NCBI GenBank assembly: GCA_947063855.1
Contig: CAMSTW010000010.1
Coordinates: 1-64,000 of the forward strand
From: an uncultured Dorea sp.
GTDB taxonomy: Bacteria; Bacillota; Clostridia; Lachnospirales; Lachnospiraceae
Length of the DNA stretch: 64,000 bases
Direction of reading: 5' to 3'
Part shown: piece after piece, positions 38,703 through 48,262 of the stretch
How the letters are laid out: each line of letters starts with the position of its first letter
Numbering within the stretch: the stretch's first letter is position 1
Program-made: the position numbers and the translations under genes
The notes under the pieces: model-generated
Told to the model about the DNA's origin: nothing
Database searches by the model: none
Seen by the model: only the letters and a program-made list of their open reading frames with translations

Positions 38703-38729
38703 ATATCGGACTCATTTAAACATACTTAA
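38703..38729 (-). promoter_or_regulatory. Sigma-28/SigD-like promoter for yjfB-like gene
   Basis: Minus strand TTAA (38726-38729), 15 bp, TCCGATAT (38703-38710). Confidence 0.55.
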
Positions 38730-38762
38730 TGTTAAAATAAAAATTTTGTCTGCCAGATACCT

Positions 38763-38781
38763 GAATTGTTCAGAACAATTC
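38763..38781. promoter_or_regulatory. Perfect 9+9 inverted repeat, operator-like
   Basis: GAATTGTTC-A-GAACAATTC. Confidence 0.45.
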
Positions 38782-38789
38782 CCGCACAT

Positions 38790-38822
38790 CCAAAAACGCA
38801 CATCCCAATCCGGGATGTGCGT
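38790..38822 (-). terminator. Rho-independent terminator of ilvC
   Basis: Minus: ACGCACATCCC-ggatt-GGGATGTGCGT-TTTTG. Confidence 0.85.
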
Positions 38823-38833
38823 CACACGTAATC

Positions 38834-40021
<1,188 letters not shown>

Positions 40022-40052
40022 TTATCCTGATATCGCTGCGAATAAATGAACA

Positions 40053-40550
40053 TTAGTCAATATATGTAACATCCTTGCTCCCGCGGGCCAGACCGGTAAT
40101 CCCGGTCCTGGCAAGTTCCAGGATCTCATACCCGTCCAGCAGATTCAAAAACGCCTCCAGCTTCGACTGATTCCCGGTCAGCTCAATCATCAGGGACTCA
40201 TTCTCCACGTCCACAATCTTGGCGCGGAAGATATCCGCCACAGAGATAATCTCTGAACGCTCCGTCTTATCGGCCCGTACCTTGATCATAATCAGCTCGC
40301 GGTACACGGACTCCTCTGGCTTCAACACCTTAATTTCTATTACGTCTTCCAGTTTCCTTACCTGCTTCTCAATCTGCGCCAGTATCAGCTCGTCCCCCGA
40401 CGCAACAATGGTAATCCGCGTAAATCTCGGATCTGCCGTCACTCCGGCAGTGATACTGTCAATACTGTACCCGCGTCTGCTGAAAAGCCCGGATATGCGG
40501 CTTAAGACACCTGTCGTATTATCAACAATCAACGAATAAACTCTCTGCAT
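40053..40550 (-). CDS. ilvN: Acetolactate synthase small subunit
   Basis: YSLIVDNTTGVLSRISGLFSRRGYSIDSITAGVTADPRFTRITIV. Confidence 0.95.
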   Translation of the reverse strand: MQRVYSLIVDNTTGVLSRISGLFSRRGYSIDSITAGVTADPRFTRITIVASGDELILAQIEKQVRKLEDVIEIKVLKPEESVYRELIMIKVRADKTERSEIISVADIFRAKIVDVENESLMIELTGNQSKLEAFLNLLDGYEILELARTGITGLARGSKDVTYID

Positions 40551-40601
40551 AATGCACCTCTTTCTTTCAATTATAAAAAACAGAGTGCGTTCTGTTTTTT
40601 A

Positions 40602-40630
40602 ATCATAACAATATCTATTCTCTTTGTCAA
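40602..40630 (-). promoter_or_regulatory. Sigma-A promoter of ilvN
   Basis: Minus: TTGACA (40625-40630), 17 bp, TATGAT (40602-40607). Confidence 0.75.
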
Positions 40631-40664
40631 GTAAAAACCGAATTATTTTAAACTTTTGAAAACC

Positions 40665-41054
40665 TTAAAGATGAAAATGGTCAATAATCTGCCGTGCAAA
40701 GGGTTCCGGCTTGGAAGTTGCCACAACCAGTCTCCTGCCCTGATTCTTAAGCTCCTGTAACACGGCCTCTATTCCCTCATATACCCGGTTCTCAAAGATC
40801 CCTTTCTCCCGGTAATATTCCCTATAGTAACGGATGGCTTCCTCACACTGCTCCCCTGAAAATCCATAGAATCTCTCGAAGGATGCTTTGAGCGGCGGTC
40901 CGATAAACGGATAGAGCTTCTTGCGGTCTGTCTCTTCAATTCCATACTTTCCAAGCGCATACATGACCGAATTCGTAATACCCAGCGAAGAATCCGTCAA
41001 TGTCCCGTCCAGATCGAAGAAATAGATCTCATAGTTACTGTTCTCATGCTTCAT
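40665..41054 (-). pseudogene. Truncated HAD hydrolase (PGP-like), C-terminal half missing
   Basis: YFFDLDGTLTDSSLGITNSV...VVATSKPEPFARQIIDHFHL* ends at 129 aa, before the usual HAD motifs III/IV. Confidence 0.7.
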
Positions 41055-41242
41055 GACTCTTTACTCCTGCCTTGAAATTTTCTGTTATCAGGAATCCTAT
41101 CATTTCCTTAACAAGAATTCTATCACAGGGAATCCTCAATAACAAGCTTCTGGCCAGTCAAAAATATGTATGAAAAATGTGTAGAATTCAATTGGAATAT
41201 AGTGTAAACTGATAAAAACAATTCCATGAGGAGGAATCGGAT

Positions 41243-41863
41243 ATGAGTACAATGAAGGAAAGAATGCACACCGGAGAGCTCTACCTTCCGGGAGACGACG
41301 AGATCATGACAGAACAGATCAGAAGGCTTGAGCTGCTTTATGATTTTAACAATTCACGGCCGTCAGAAGGGGAAAGACGCCAGGCCTTATTAAAGGAGAT
41401 GTTCGCAGAGATAGGCAGGGACTGCTACATCGAGCCTCCCCTTCACGCCAACCAGAGCGGAGCCTTCGTCCACTTCGGGGAGGGCGTCTATGCGAATTTC
41501 AATCTGACGCTGGTCGATGATACGCACATCTATGTAGGCGATCATACCATGTTCGCCCCAAACGTGACCATCGCCACCGCAGGTCACCCTCTTCTCCCCG
41601 AATTGCGCGACACCTGGCACTACCAATACAACATGCCCGTGCACATCGGCAAGAACTGCTGGATCGGAGCCGGAGCAGTGATACTGCCCGGAATCACAAT
41701 CGGCGATCATACGGTAGTCGGAGCCGGAAGCATCGTTACCAAAGACCTGCCGGCCAACGTACTGGCAGTCGGGAACCCATGCCGGATCCTTCGAGAAATC
41801 GGTGAGCATGACCGGGAATACTATTACAAAGACAGGAAGATTGATTACGATTCGTTAAAATAA
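41243..41863 (+). CDS. Sugar O-acetyltransferase (maltose acetyltransferase-like)
   Basis: HIGKNCWIGAGAVILPGITIGDHTVVGAGSIVTKDLPANVLAVGNPCRILREI. Confidence 0.95.
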   Translation: MSTMKERMHTGELYLPGDDEIMTEQIRRLELLYDFNNSRPSEGERRQALLKEMFAEIGRDCYIEPPLHANQSGAFVHFGEGVYANFNLTLVDDTHIYVGDHTMFAPNVTIATAGHPLLPELRDTWHYQYNMPVHIGKNCWIGAGAVILPGITIGDHTVVGAGSIVTKDLPANVLAVGNPCRILREIGEHDREYYYKDRKIDYDSLK

Positions 41864-41954
41864 CTCAAATCCGGCCGCCAGGGAGATATCTACGAAATAT
41901 AAGGCCGGCATGATCGAAGACGAGCCTGTGCTTTGCGAAAAACATCCTGGACCA

Positions 41955-41974
41955 CCCCGCAGCAAGCTGCGGGG
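41955..41974. terminator. GC-rich stem-loop between convergent genes
   Basis: CCCCGCAG-CAAG-CTGCGGGG. Confidence 0.55.
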
Positions 41975-41977
41975 TAA

Positions 41978-42961
41978 TTACTTAAGCTTGTATTCCACAT
42001 CATTCACAATCACGCTCTCGATTTCATCCACATCAAAGATTCTTCGGAACTCATCCATACGTTCCACCCGGCAGTTCTTTCTCCCGGGCCTCTTACTGGA
42101 ACTCTGAGAGCCTCCTCCTATCGCCCAGCGCGCATCCACCGGATCTCCTTCATACCCCATATTTCCTTCCAGCAGTCTGATCTTTCTGCCGTCTTTCATG
42201 ACAGCCGTCACTGTGGGATAAAAATACTCTGCCGGCTCTTCACCGTCTGTCCCGGTTGTTCTTTCAACCGAATACCCTTTCAACTTTATTCCCATCCGCC
42301 GGATCTCTATCTTCCGGAACTGTATCCCTTCCGGGAATTCATTCCTGTCCGGCCGCACTGTAACCACCTTCTTATTGCTGTTTCGGATCCGGACTGAGAG
42401 CGTCAGCGTCTCATCCCCATGTTCTTCAAGCCATTCCCTGTCCGGGATTCCAGGTATGCCTTCCCCGTATAAGACCTGACAGGTTCTTCCTCTTATCGTA
42501 TATTCCGCAAAATAATATTTCTTTCCCTCTTCCCGGCCGTACAGACTGACCGTTCCGCCGCCGCTTGACGGGAAACTTATACTTGGCGTCGAATCACTCT
42601 TCATAAGCTCCTCCCGGCTTCGTTCATTCAACGCCTCGACCGAGATCAGTATGACCTTCACATCTCCGTCTACCAGCATATCCTCTATCCGCAGGCGGTA
42701 ATCGTCATTTTCCGTTTCATAGGATTCATTCAGCAGCAATCCGCTCCAGATACCCTCCCTGCCTCCATAAAAGAACCGTTGAAACTGCTCCGGATACCTT
42801 GACGCCGCATACACTGCCGCGCCTGCAAGCAGACAGATCACTCCCACAAGGATGGACGCGGCAATCTGCTTATAGCCTCTGACCTTCGTCTCTCCTGTCC
42901 CGATATCATCCAGCAGTTCCGCCGGGATATCGTCAAACAGGTCTGTTATTCTCTTCTTCAT
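41978..42961 (-). CDS. Putative anti-sigma factor (single-TM, DUF4179-like)
   Basis: Start overlaps the sigma factor stop; DDIPAELLDDIG...IAASILVGVICLLAGAAVYAASRYPEQFQRFFYGGREG. Confidence 0.7.
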   Translation of the reverse strand: MKKRITDLFDDIPAELLDDIGTGETKVRGYKQIAASILVGVICLLAGAAVYAASRYPEQFQRFFYGGREGIWSGLLLNESYETENDDYRLRIEDMLVDGDVKVILISVEALNERSREELMKSDSTPSISFPSSGGGTVSLYGREEGKKYYFAEYTIRGRTCQVLYGEGIPGIPDREWLEEHGDETLTLSVRIRNSNKKVVTVRPDRNEFPEGIQFRKIEIRRMGIKLKGYSVERTTGTDGEEPAEYFYPTVTAVMKDGRKIRLLEGNMGYEGDPVDARWAIGGGSQSSSKRPGRKNCRVERMDEFRRIFDVDEIESVIVNDVEYKLK

Positions 42962-43512
42962 TGACAGATCCCCCTTTCCTGCAAATGTACCTTCAGCTTT
43001 TCCCTGCCTCGTTTCAGCTTGGATTTCACCGTATTCCTCCGGATTCCCATCGACTTCGAGATGATCTCTGTCGTCTCATACAGGAAATAGTAACGAATCA
43101 TGATTTCCCTCTCGTCACGTTTCAGACACTCCAGCGATTCTTTAAGAAGCCCGGCCCTCTCCTCCCTCTCAAGTCCCTGGCAGAAATCCGTAATCTCTAT
43201 ATAATCCTCATCCTGGATGGGTACGGCGGCAGGATTCTTCTTAAGCTCCCGCAACTTGTTCTTCGCCTGGTTTCTTGCCGCCGCAGTAAGATACGCCCGA
43301 AGGCTGCCCTTGTCCGGATCGATCGAATCCACATGCCGCCATACATTGTAGAACACGTCATTGGCAATCTCCCGGATATCCTCCCTTGTCATGGCCTGTC
43401 CGGCCACATTTGCAATCACCTTATGCAGATAAGATTCGTATATGCCGATCAATTCCTGAAGCGCCGCCTCTTCTCCTTCTTTCATCCTGTCAAGAAGTTC
43501 CTGCTCCCTCAT
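42958..43512 (-). CDS. RNA polymerase sigma factor, sigma-70/ECF family
   Basis: Start MREQELLDRMKEGEEAALQELIGIYESYLHKVI; region 4 EIISKSMGIRRNTVKSKLKRGREKLKVHL. Confidence 0.9.
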   Translation of the reverse strand: MREQELLDRMKEGEEAALQELIGIYESYLHKVIANVAGQAMTREDIREIANDVFYNVWRHVDSIDPDKGSLRAYLTAAARNQAKNKLRELKKNPAAVPIQDEDYIEITDFCQGLEREERAGLLKESLECLKRDEREIMIRYYFLYETTEIISKSMGIRRNTVKSKLKRGREKLKVHLQERGICQ

Positions 43513-43654
43513 ACCATCACCTTCTTCCTCCAGCGTCCGTGATTCCGCTGTAAAATAAGCCTGCCCTGCCGCGTACTGCAATCTTTTGGCTCTTGAATAT
43601 TTCCTTATACTCTAATATACACATACCTGGGTTAGGCGGTTGCATCCTTTTAAC

Positions 43655-43690
43655 GAAAAAAAGAGGTTGTTGCAAAACAACCCCTTTTCT
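43655..43690 (-). terminator. Rho-independent terminator of the L,D-transpeptidase gene
   Basis: Minus: GGGGTTGTT-TTGC-AACAACCTCTTTTTTT. Confidence 0.85.
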
Positions 43691-43714
43691 TATCCTTAAT
43701 ACAGTACTAATAGA

Positions 43715-45133
43715 TCAAAAATGAACAACAACCGGTGTTCCCACCTCTATCATGTTATACAATTCTGCCGCCTTGCTTACCGGCATATTCACACATCCGT
43801 GCGATCCATAACCATTCTTATAGCGGCTGCCGCCAAAGGCGCTCTGCCACTTGGCGTCATGGAAGCCGACGCCCTGCCAGGTAATACGCATCCAGTAATC
43901 GACCGGCGTCTCATATTCCGGCTTACCGTTAGCGTCTTTCTCTCCGACCAGCACCTTATCCAGCTTCTTCTCAAGAATCGTGTACACTCCCTCCGGCGTA
44001 GCCCGTGCAGGAACAGGCACTCCGGTCACAACATCCGACTCCATCGCTACCGCGCCGTTGACGATATACCACATATGCTGGGCGCTCAGATCAACCTCCG
44101 CATACGTACTTCCCCAGTCCGGCATGGTATGTGAAGCCGCGACTCCGCTGTTATAATAAGTCGGCTCTCTGGCAATCACTTCCTGGTTATTCAGCGCATT
44201 CCGAATCGCTTCAAATTCTGCATCTTCATTGATCGACCAGCCGTAGGTTCCGCCTGTCACAGACGTACTCTTCCCCGTTGGCGTAGTCAACGTCCGGGTC
44301 GTTCCCACCGTATCATACTGGTTCCCAAACTGCTCCAGCCACGCTCTTATGGCATTCTCATCCAGAACTACGTTCATATCGCCGTCTACCGACAGCCATG
44401 TAGAAATAGTCGTCCCGTCGATCACCACCGGAACGTCCATATTATATGTAATACTTGCCTTACAATATCCGTTCATCTTCTCGCACGCCTGCTGTACCTC
44501 CAAAGACTCAGAAGAAAAACGCGGAGTCTCATAGAACCCCTGCTCGGCCAGGTTCATCTCCGGCAAAAGCTGCAGAATAGCCGACGTAACCTTCTCCTTC
44601 ATCGTCTCCGGCGTCGCGGTGACTCCATAGACTTCCGGAGTTATGACGAACTGACTGCCGTCAAACGCCGGAGCCGCAGACTGCGAAGGAGTCTGCCCTG
44701 CCTGTATAATCGCAAGAGCGTTGATCTTCTCCTGAAGCTTCGTATCGTCAAAGGACATATCAAAGGAGACCTCCGCCGAATTATCTCCGAAAAACGACTT
44801 CGGCCACAGGAATGCACCCTGTTTCTTAAGAACGCCTTCAATCTCATCATTCTCCTTATAGGTCAGAAGGATATCGCTGCTGCTGATGGTCTCTTTCCCT
44901 CCATTAATGTCAACGATTGCCAGGGAATATTCTGACACCTGGTCTTTAAAGAACTGCTCCGCTTCCGATACGCTCTTTAAAGAGAAGTCATTCCCATTGA
45001 TCTTTGTATTCATAAAAAAATGACGGGAAAAGTAAGCGGCTATTAATATATATATTAATATAATCAGAATAATACTTCCGCCGACAATGTACATAGTCAT
45101 ATTGTTTTTCTTTCGTCTTCTCATGCTGTTCAC
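43715..45133 (-). CDS. L,D-transpeptidase (YkuD) with peptidoglycan-binding-like domains
   Basis: HDAKWQSAFGGSRYKNGYGSHGCVNMPVSKAAELYNMI; N-terminal TM. Confidence 0.95.
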   Translation of the reverse strand: MNSMRRRKKNNMTMYIVGGSIILIILIYILIAAYFSRHFFMNTKINGNDFSLKSVSEAEQFFKDQVSEYSLAIVDINGGKETISSSDILLTYKENDEIEGVLKKQGAFLWPKSFFGDNSAEVSFDMSFDDTKLQEKINALAIIQAGQTPSQSAAPAFDGSQFVITPEVYGVTATPETMKEKVTSAILQLLPEMNLAEQGFYETPRFSSESLEVQQACEKMNGYCKASITYNMDVPVVIDGTTISTWLSVDGDMNVVLDENAIRAWLEQFGNQYDTVGTTRTLTTPTGKSTSVTGGTYGWSINEDAEFEAIRNALNNQEVIAREPTYYNSGVAASHTMPDWGSTYAEVDLSAQHMWYIVNGAVAMESDVVTGVPVPARATPEGVYTILEKKLDKVLVGEKDANGKPEYETPVDYWMRITWQGVGFHDAKWQSAFGGSRYKNGYGSHGCVNMPVSKAAELYNMIEVGTPVVVHF

Positions 45134-45237
45134 TCTTTCTTTTTAATACAATTCCTTTCTGATTATAACATTCCCCTCCTTTCTTTTTCAATCCCATATG
45201 CACATTTAGTCAAAAATTAATCTTTTCTTAAAACTTA

Positions 45238-47364
45238 TCACCAGTGCCGTTCATTCACTTCCACATTTCTCTTAAAACTCACATAGGTCGTGATAAAATA
45301 TAACACATAGATTCCAAAAAACAGCAGAAACGACAATCCGAAGTAATTGATCACCGCCGTATGGATCCCCGTATAGAAGATGAATTTCCCGCTCATGAAC
45401 ACAGACACACTGCCGCCGATTACACATGCAAGGAACACCGGACACAGATAATACGCGGCAAGCTGCTTTAAGATAACCCTGCCAATCTCCCGCCTGTTCA
45501 TCCCAAGCTTCCCAAGGACCGCATAGCGGAACTTATACCGGGCGGAATCACTGAGCTGATGGACGGACAGAACGGTCAGCGCCACACACAGGAATACCAG
45601 TCCGATATAAAAGCACGGAAAGATCAGCGCAGACAGCATATACTTCGCCTCCGGGATCAGATTGTCCCTCACCATATTCGTGACCGACATCACTATGATC
45701 GTATCCGAACCGCAGCAGCTGTTCCCTGCCATCCACTTATGTCCTGCAACGCTGTTATCTTCCTCTTCTTCCCAATCCTCCGGCTCCGTCAGTTCATCAA
45801 GCCTCTTCCCCAGGTTCAACGGCGCCGTCCCTTCTATATCCACAGCCAGCTCCGAATAGTAAGGCGTAAGCGCCGCCACAGCCGAATCCGGAACAACAAT
45901 CACATAATCCCCGCCGTTATGTCCGTCCTGGGAAAAGGGCTCCGAATAATAACCTGCAAAATCAAGCGCTCCTTCATCCCCTTCTATAAGGATATCCTCA
46001 TGAAGCGTCCCCGTCTCTTCGCGGATCCGCTCCTTGATATGGATGAGATATTCTCCCTCTTTCAGCAAAACTGCCTTATACCCAAGCATTTCCCTGAGAT
46101 GGTTATAATCCGACAGCTTCATATAAGTATCATACCTGCAGTAAAAACCGCCGTCGGCAGAATCCTTTTCAATCTTCTTAAGATCGGGGCTTCCGTCCTG
46201 ATTCCGGTACATATCTCCAAAAACCTTCAGATGCGTAAGAAGCCACACATTCACCTGATCCGCCCGCCCGGACTCCGGAATATCTGCATAGATATGATAG
46301 GAAAATGCATCCAATACCTTCGCAGACTCTTCGATCACTGCCATCTCATCCGCAAAATCATCCTTTACATCGCCGCTGTATACCTGCACATCAAAAGGAA
46401 ATTTCGTCTCAAGAAGCTTATTCTGATAATCACTGAACATCAGCGCAACCGTGCATCCAAGAAAGGCGACGGTAAACAGCGCCGTCAGCGTCCCCATGGT
46501 AAAGCTCATGGTCTTAAGCTTCGAGGAAAACTGCCGGAGCAGGAAAAGATTCTGCCCGCGGTAGATTCCATTTCCCCCTCTTCTCACATAACAGACAATA
46601 AAAGAGGACAGGCCGATATAGAAGAGATAGATCACCAGAACCAGCCCCACCAGGAAGAACAGGACGCTTCCCATACCCTGAATACCGCCAAGGAAGATGA
46701 ACATTGCAAACGCACCAAGAAACAGAAGAGAAACCGGGAAAAGCCATTTCTTCAGCTGCTCGTGAGACTCTTTGATCTCCTCATTCTTCTTCTGTGCTTC
46801 CATCAGGTCGTGTATATTCATCTTCCGGAACCGCCTGCCGCTTCGAAGAAGCGCCAGAACATAACATCCCCAGAAGCACCCCGCCGTCATCAGGATACAG
46901 GATGCGTTGAACTCCATATGGATATTGTATCTGATCTGGATCATGCTGTAGAGTACCGCCAGGATCACCTGCTGTAAGAAGACGCCAAGGACCATCCCCA
47001 TAAGGAACGCCCCGATTCCAAGCAGGGCATTCTCCCGGATATACAGACGGGCAATCTCCTTCTTCTTCATGCCGATCAGAAGATAGATCCCGAATTCCTG
47101 ACTCCGTTTCTCAAGCATGAACCGGACCATATAATTGATCAGCCACGCCACGATCAGCACGATGAAAAATGTCGCAAGCCCCACCAGGGCCATCATAAGC
47201 CCCGCCATATCGAACAGTTCTTCAATCTCTTTGGTAAATATCAGGCTGTTGAAGGCAAACATCAGCGCCGTCACAACCGTCATCGTAAGAAAATACACCA
47301 GATAATCTCTGGCAGAACGCCGCATATTACGATAAGCAAGTTTACCCAGCATCACTGACTTCAC
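45238..47364 (-). CDS. FtsX-like ABC transporter permease (BceB-type)
   Basis: 708 aa, MLGKLAYRNMRRSARDYLVYFLTMTVVTALMFAFNSL; overlaps its ATPase gene. Confidence 0.88.
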   Translation of the reverse strand: MKSVMLGKLAYRNMRRSARDYLVYFLTMTVVTALMFAFNSLIFTKEIEELFDMAGLMMALVGLATFFIVLIVAWLINYMVRFMLEKRSQEFGIYLLIGMKKKEIARLYIRENALLGIGAFLMGMVLGVFLQQVILAVLYSMIQIRYNIHMEFNASCILMTAGCFWGCYVLALLRSGRRFRKMNIHDLMEAQKKNEEIKESHEQLKKWLFPVSLLFLGAFAMFIFLGGIQGMGSVLFFLVGLVLVIYLFYIGLSSFIVCYVRRGGNGIYRGQNLFLLRQFSSKLKTMSFTMGTLTALFTVAFLGCTVALMFSDYQNKLLETKFPFDVQVYSGDVKDDFADEMAVIEESAKVLDAFSYHIYADIPESGRADQVNVWLLTHLKVFGDMYRNQDGSPDLKKIEKDSADGGFYCRYDTYMKLSDYNHLREMLGYKAVLLKEGEYLIHIKERIREETGTLHEDILIEGDEGALDFAGYYSEPFSQDGHNGGDYVIVVPDSAVAALTPYYSELAVDIEGTAPLNLGKRLDELTEPEDWEEEEDNSVAGHKWMAGNSCCGSDTIIVMSVTNMVRDNLIPEAKYMLSALIFPCFYIGLVFLCVALTVLSVHQLSDSARYKFRYAVLGKLGMNRREIGRVILKQLAAYYLCPVFLACVIGGSVSVFMSGKFIFYTGIHTAVINYFGLSFLLFFGIYVLYFITTYVSFKRNVEVNERHW

Positions 47365-48109
47365 CTCCCGTCAGGGCAAGTACATCCAGGATCTCATTCA
47401 GGAAATCCCGTCTTTTCTTTGAGCCGCGCACCAGCTCATGGAATATCCGCCCGTCCTTCAAAAACAGGATCCGTCCGCAATAGCTGGCGGAAAATGCATC
47501 ATGGGTCACCATCAGGATCGTCGCCTGCATCTTCTGGTTCATGCCTGTAAATGTCTCAAGCAGGGTCTGTGCAGACCTGGAATCCAGCGCGCCGGTGGGT
47601 TCGTCTGCCAGAATCAGCCGCGGATGGTTCACCAGCGCCCGCGCGCAGGCACACCGCTGCTTCTGCCCTCCGGATACCTGATACGGGAACTTGCCGCGGA
47701 TGTCGGCAATACCAAGAAGCCTCAGCATCTCGTCACATTTTCTCTGGATTCCCTTCTTTCCTTCCCTGCGAAGCGTCATGGCAAGGATGATATTTTCTTC
47801 AATCGTAAGAGTATCCAGAAGATTATAGTCCTGGAATACGAAGCCCAGATTCTCCTTCCGGAATTCGGCAAGATCGTTCTCCTTCATCTCTGCGATATCC
47901 GTATCCCCGTACCAGATATGCCCCGCCGTCACGCGGTCGATGGTTGACATCATGTTAAGAAGGGTCGTCTTGCCGGAGCCTGACGCCCCCATTATCCCTA
48001 CAAACTCTCCCTGCGCTACCGTAAAGCTGACACGGTCGATTGCTTTCGTCACATTCGAAGCGTTGCCGTAATATTTTTCCACATCACATACACGGATATA
48101 ATCCTTCAT
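47342..48109 (-). CDS. ABC transporter ATP-binding protein (BceA-type)
   Basis: [56 protein letters not shown]. Confidence 0.95.
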   Translation of the reverse strand: MKDYIRVCDVEKYYGNASNVTKAIDRVSFTVAQGEFVGIMGASGSGKTTLLNMMSTIDRVTAGHIWYGDTDIAEMKENDLAEFRKENLGFVFQDYNLLDTLTIEENIILAMTLRREGKKGIQRKCDEMLRLLGIADIRGKFPYQVSGGQKQRCACARALVNHPRLILADEPTGALDSRSAQTLLETFTGMNQKMQATILMVTHDAFSASYCGRILFLKDGRIFHELVRGSKKRRDFLNEILDVLALTGGEVSDAG

Positions 48110-48262
48110 ATAACGTCTCTCCCTTCTGCCGGTAAATTTGTCGATGGAACGACTGACCGTTCATGTTCCTGTATCAGCTTTACTTTATCAGATTACCGGC
48201 TTGTGTAGTATCGTCCTTCCTTACGGTTATCTTACAATTTCGAAAGAAAACTGCCGAATGCT

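Noticed and set aside
40550-40660. T-box or BCAA leader-peptide attenuator upstream of ilvN
   Set aside because: Leader is only about 45 nt from the predicted start site; no T-box sequence or Ile/Val/Leu-rich leader ORF.
45559-46977. Long plus-strand ORF (472 aa)
   Set aside because: Fully antisense to the convincing ABC permease 45238..47364; His/Arg-rich sequence typical of a shadow frame.
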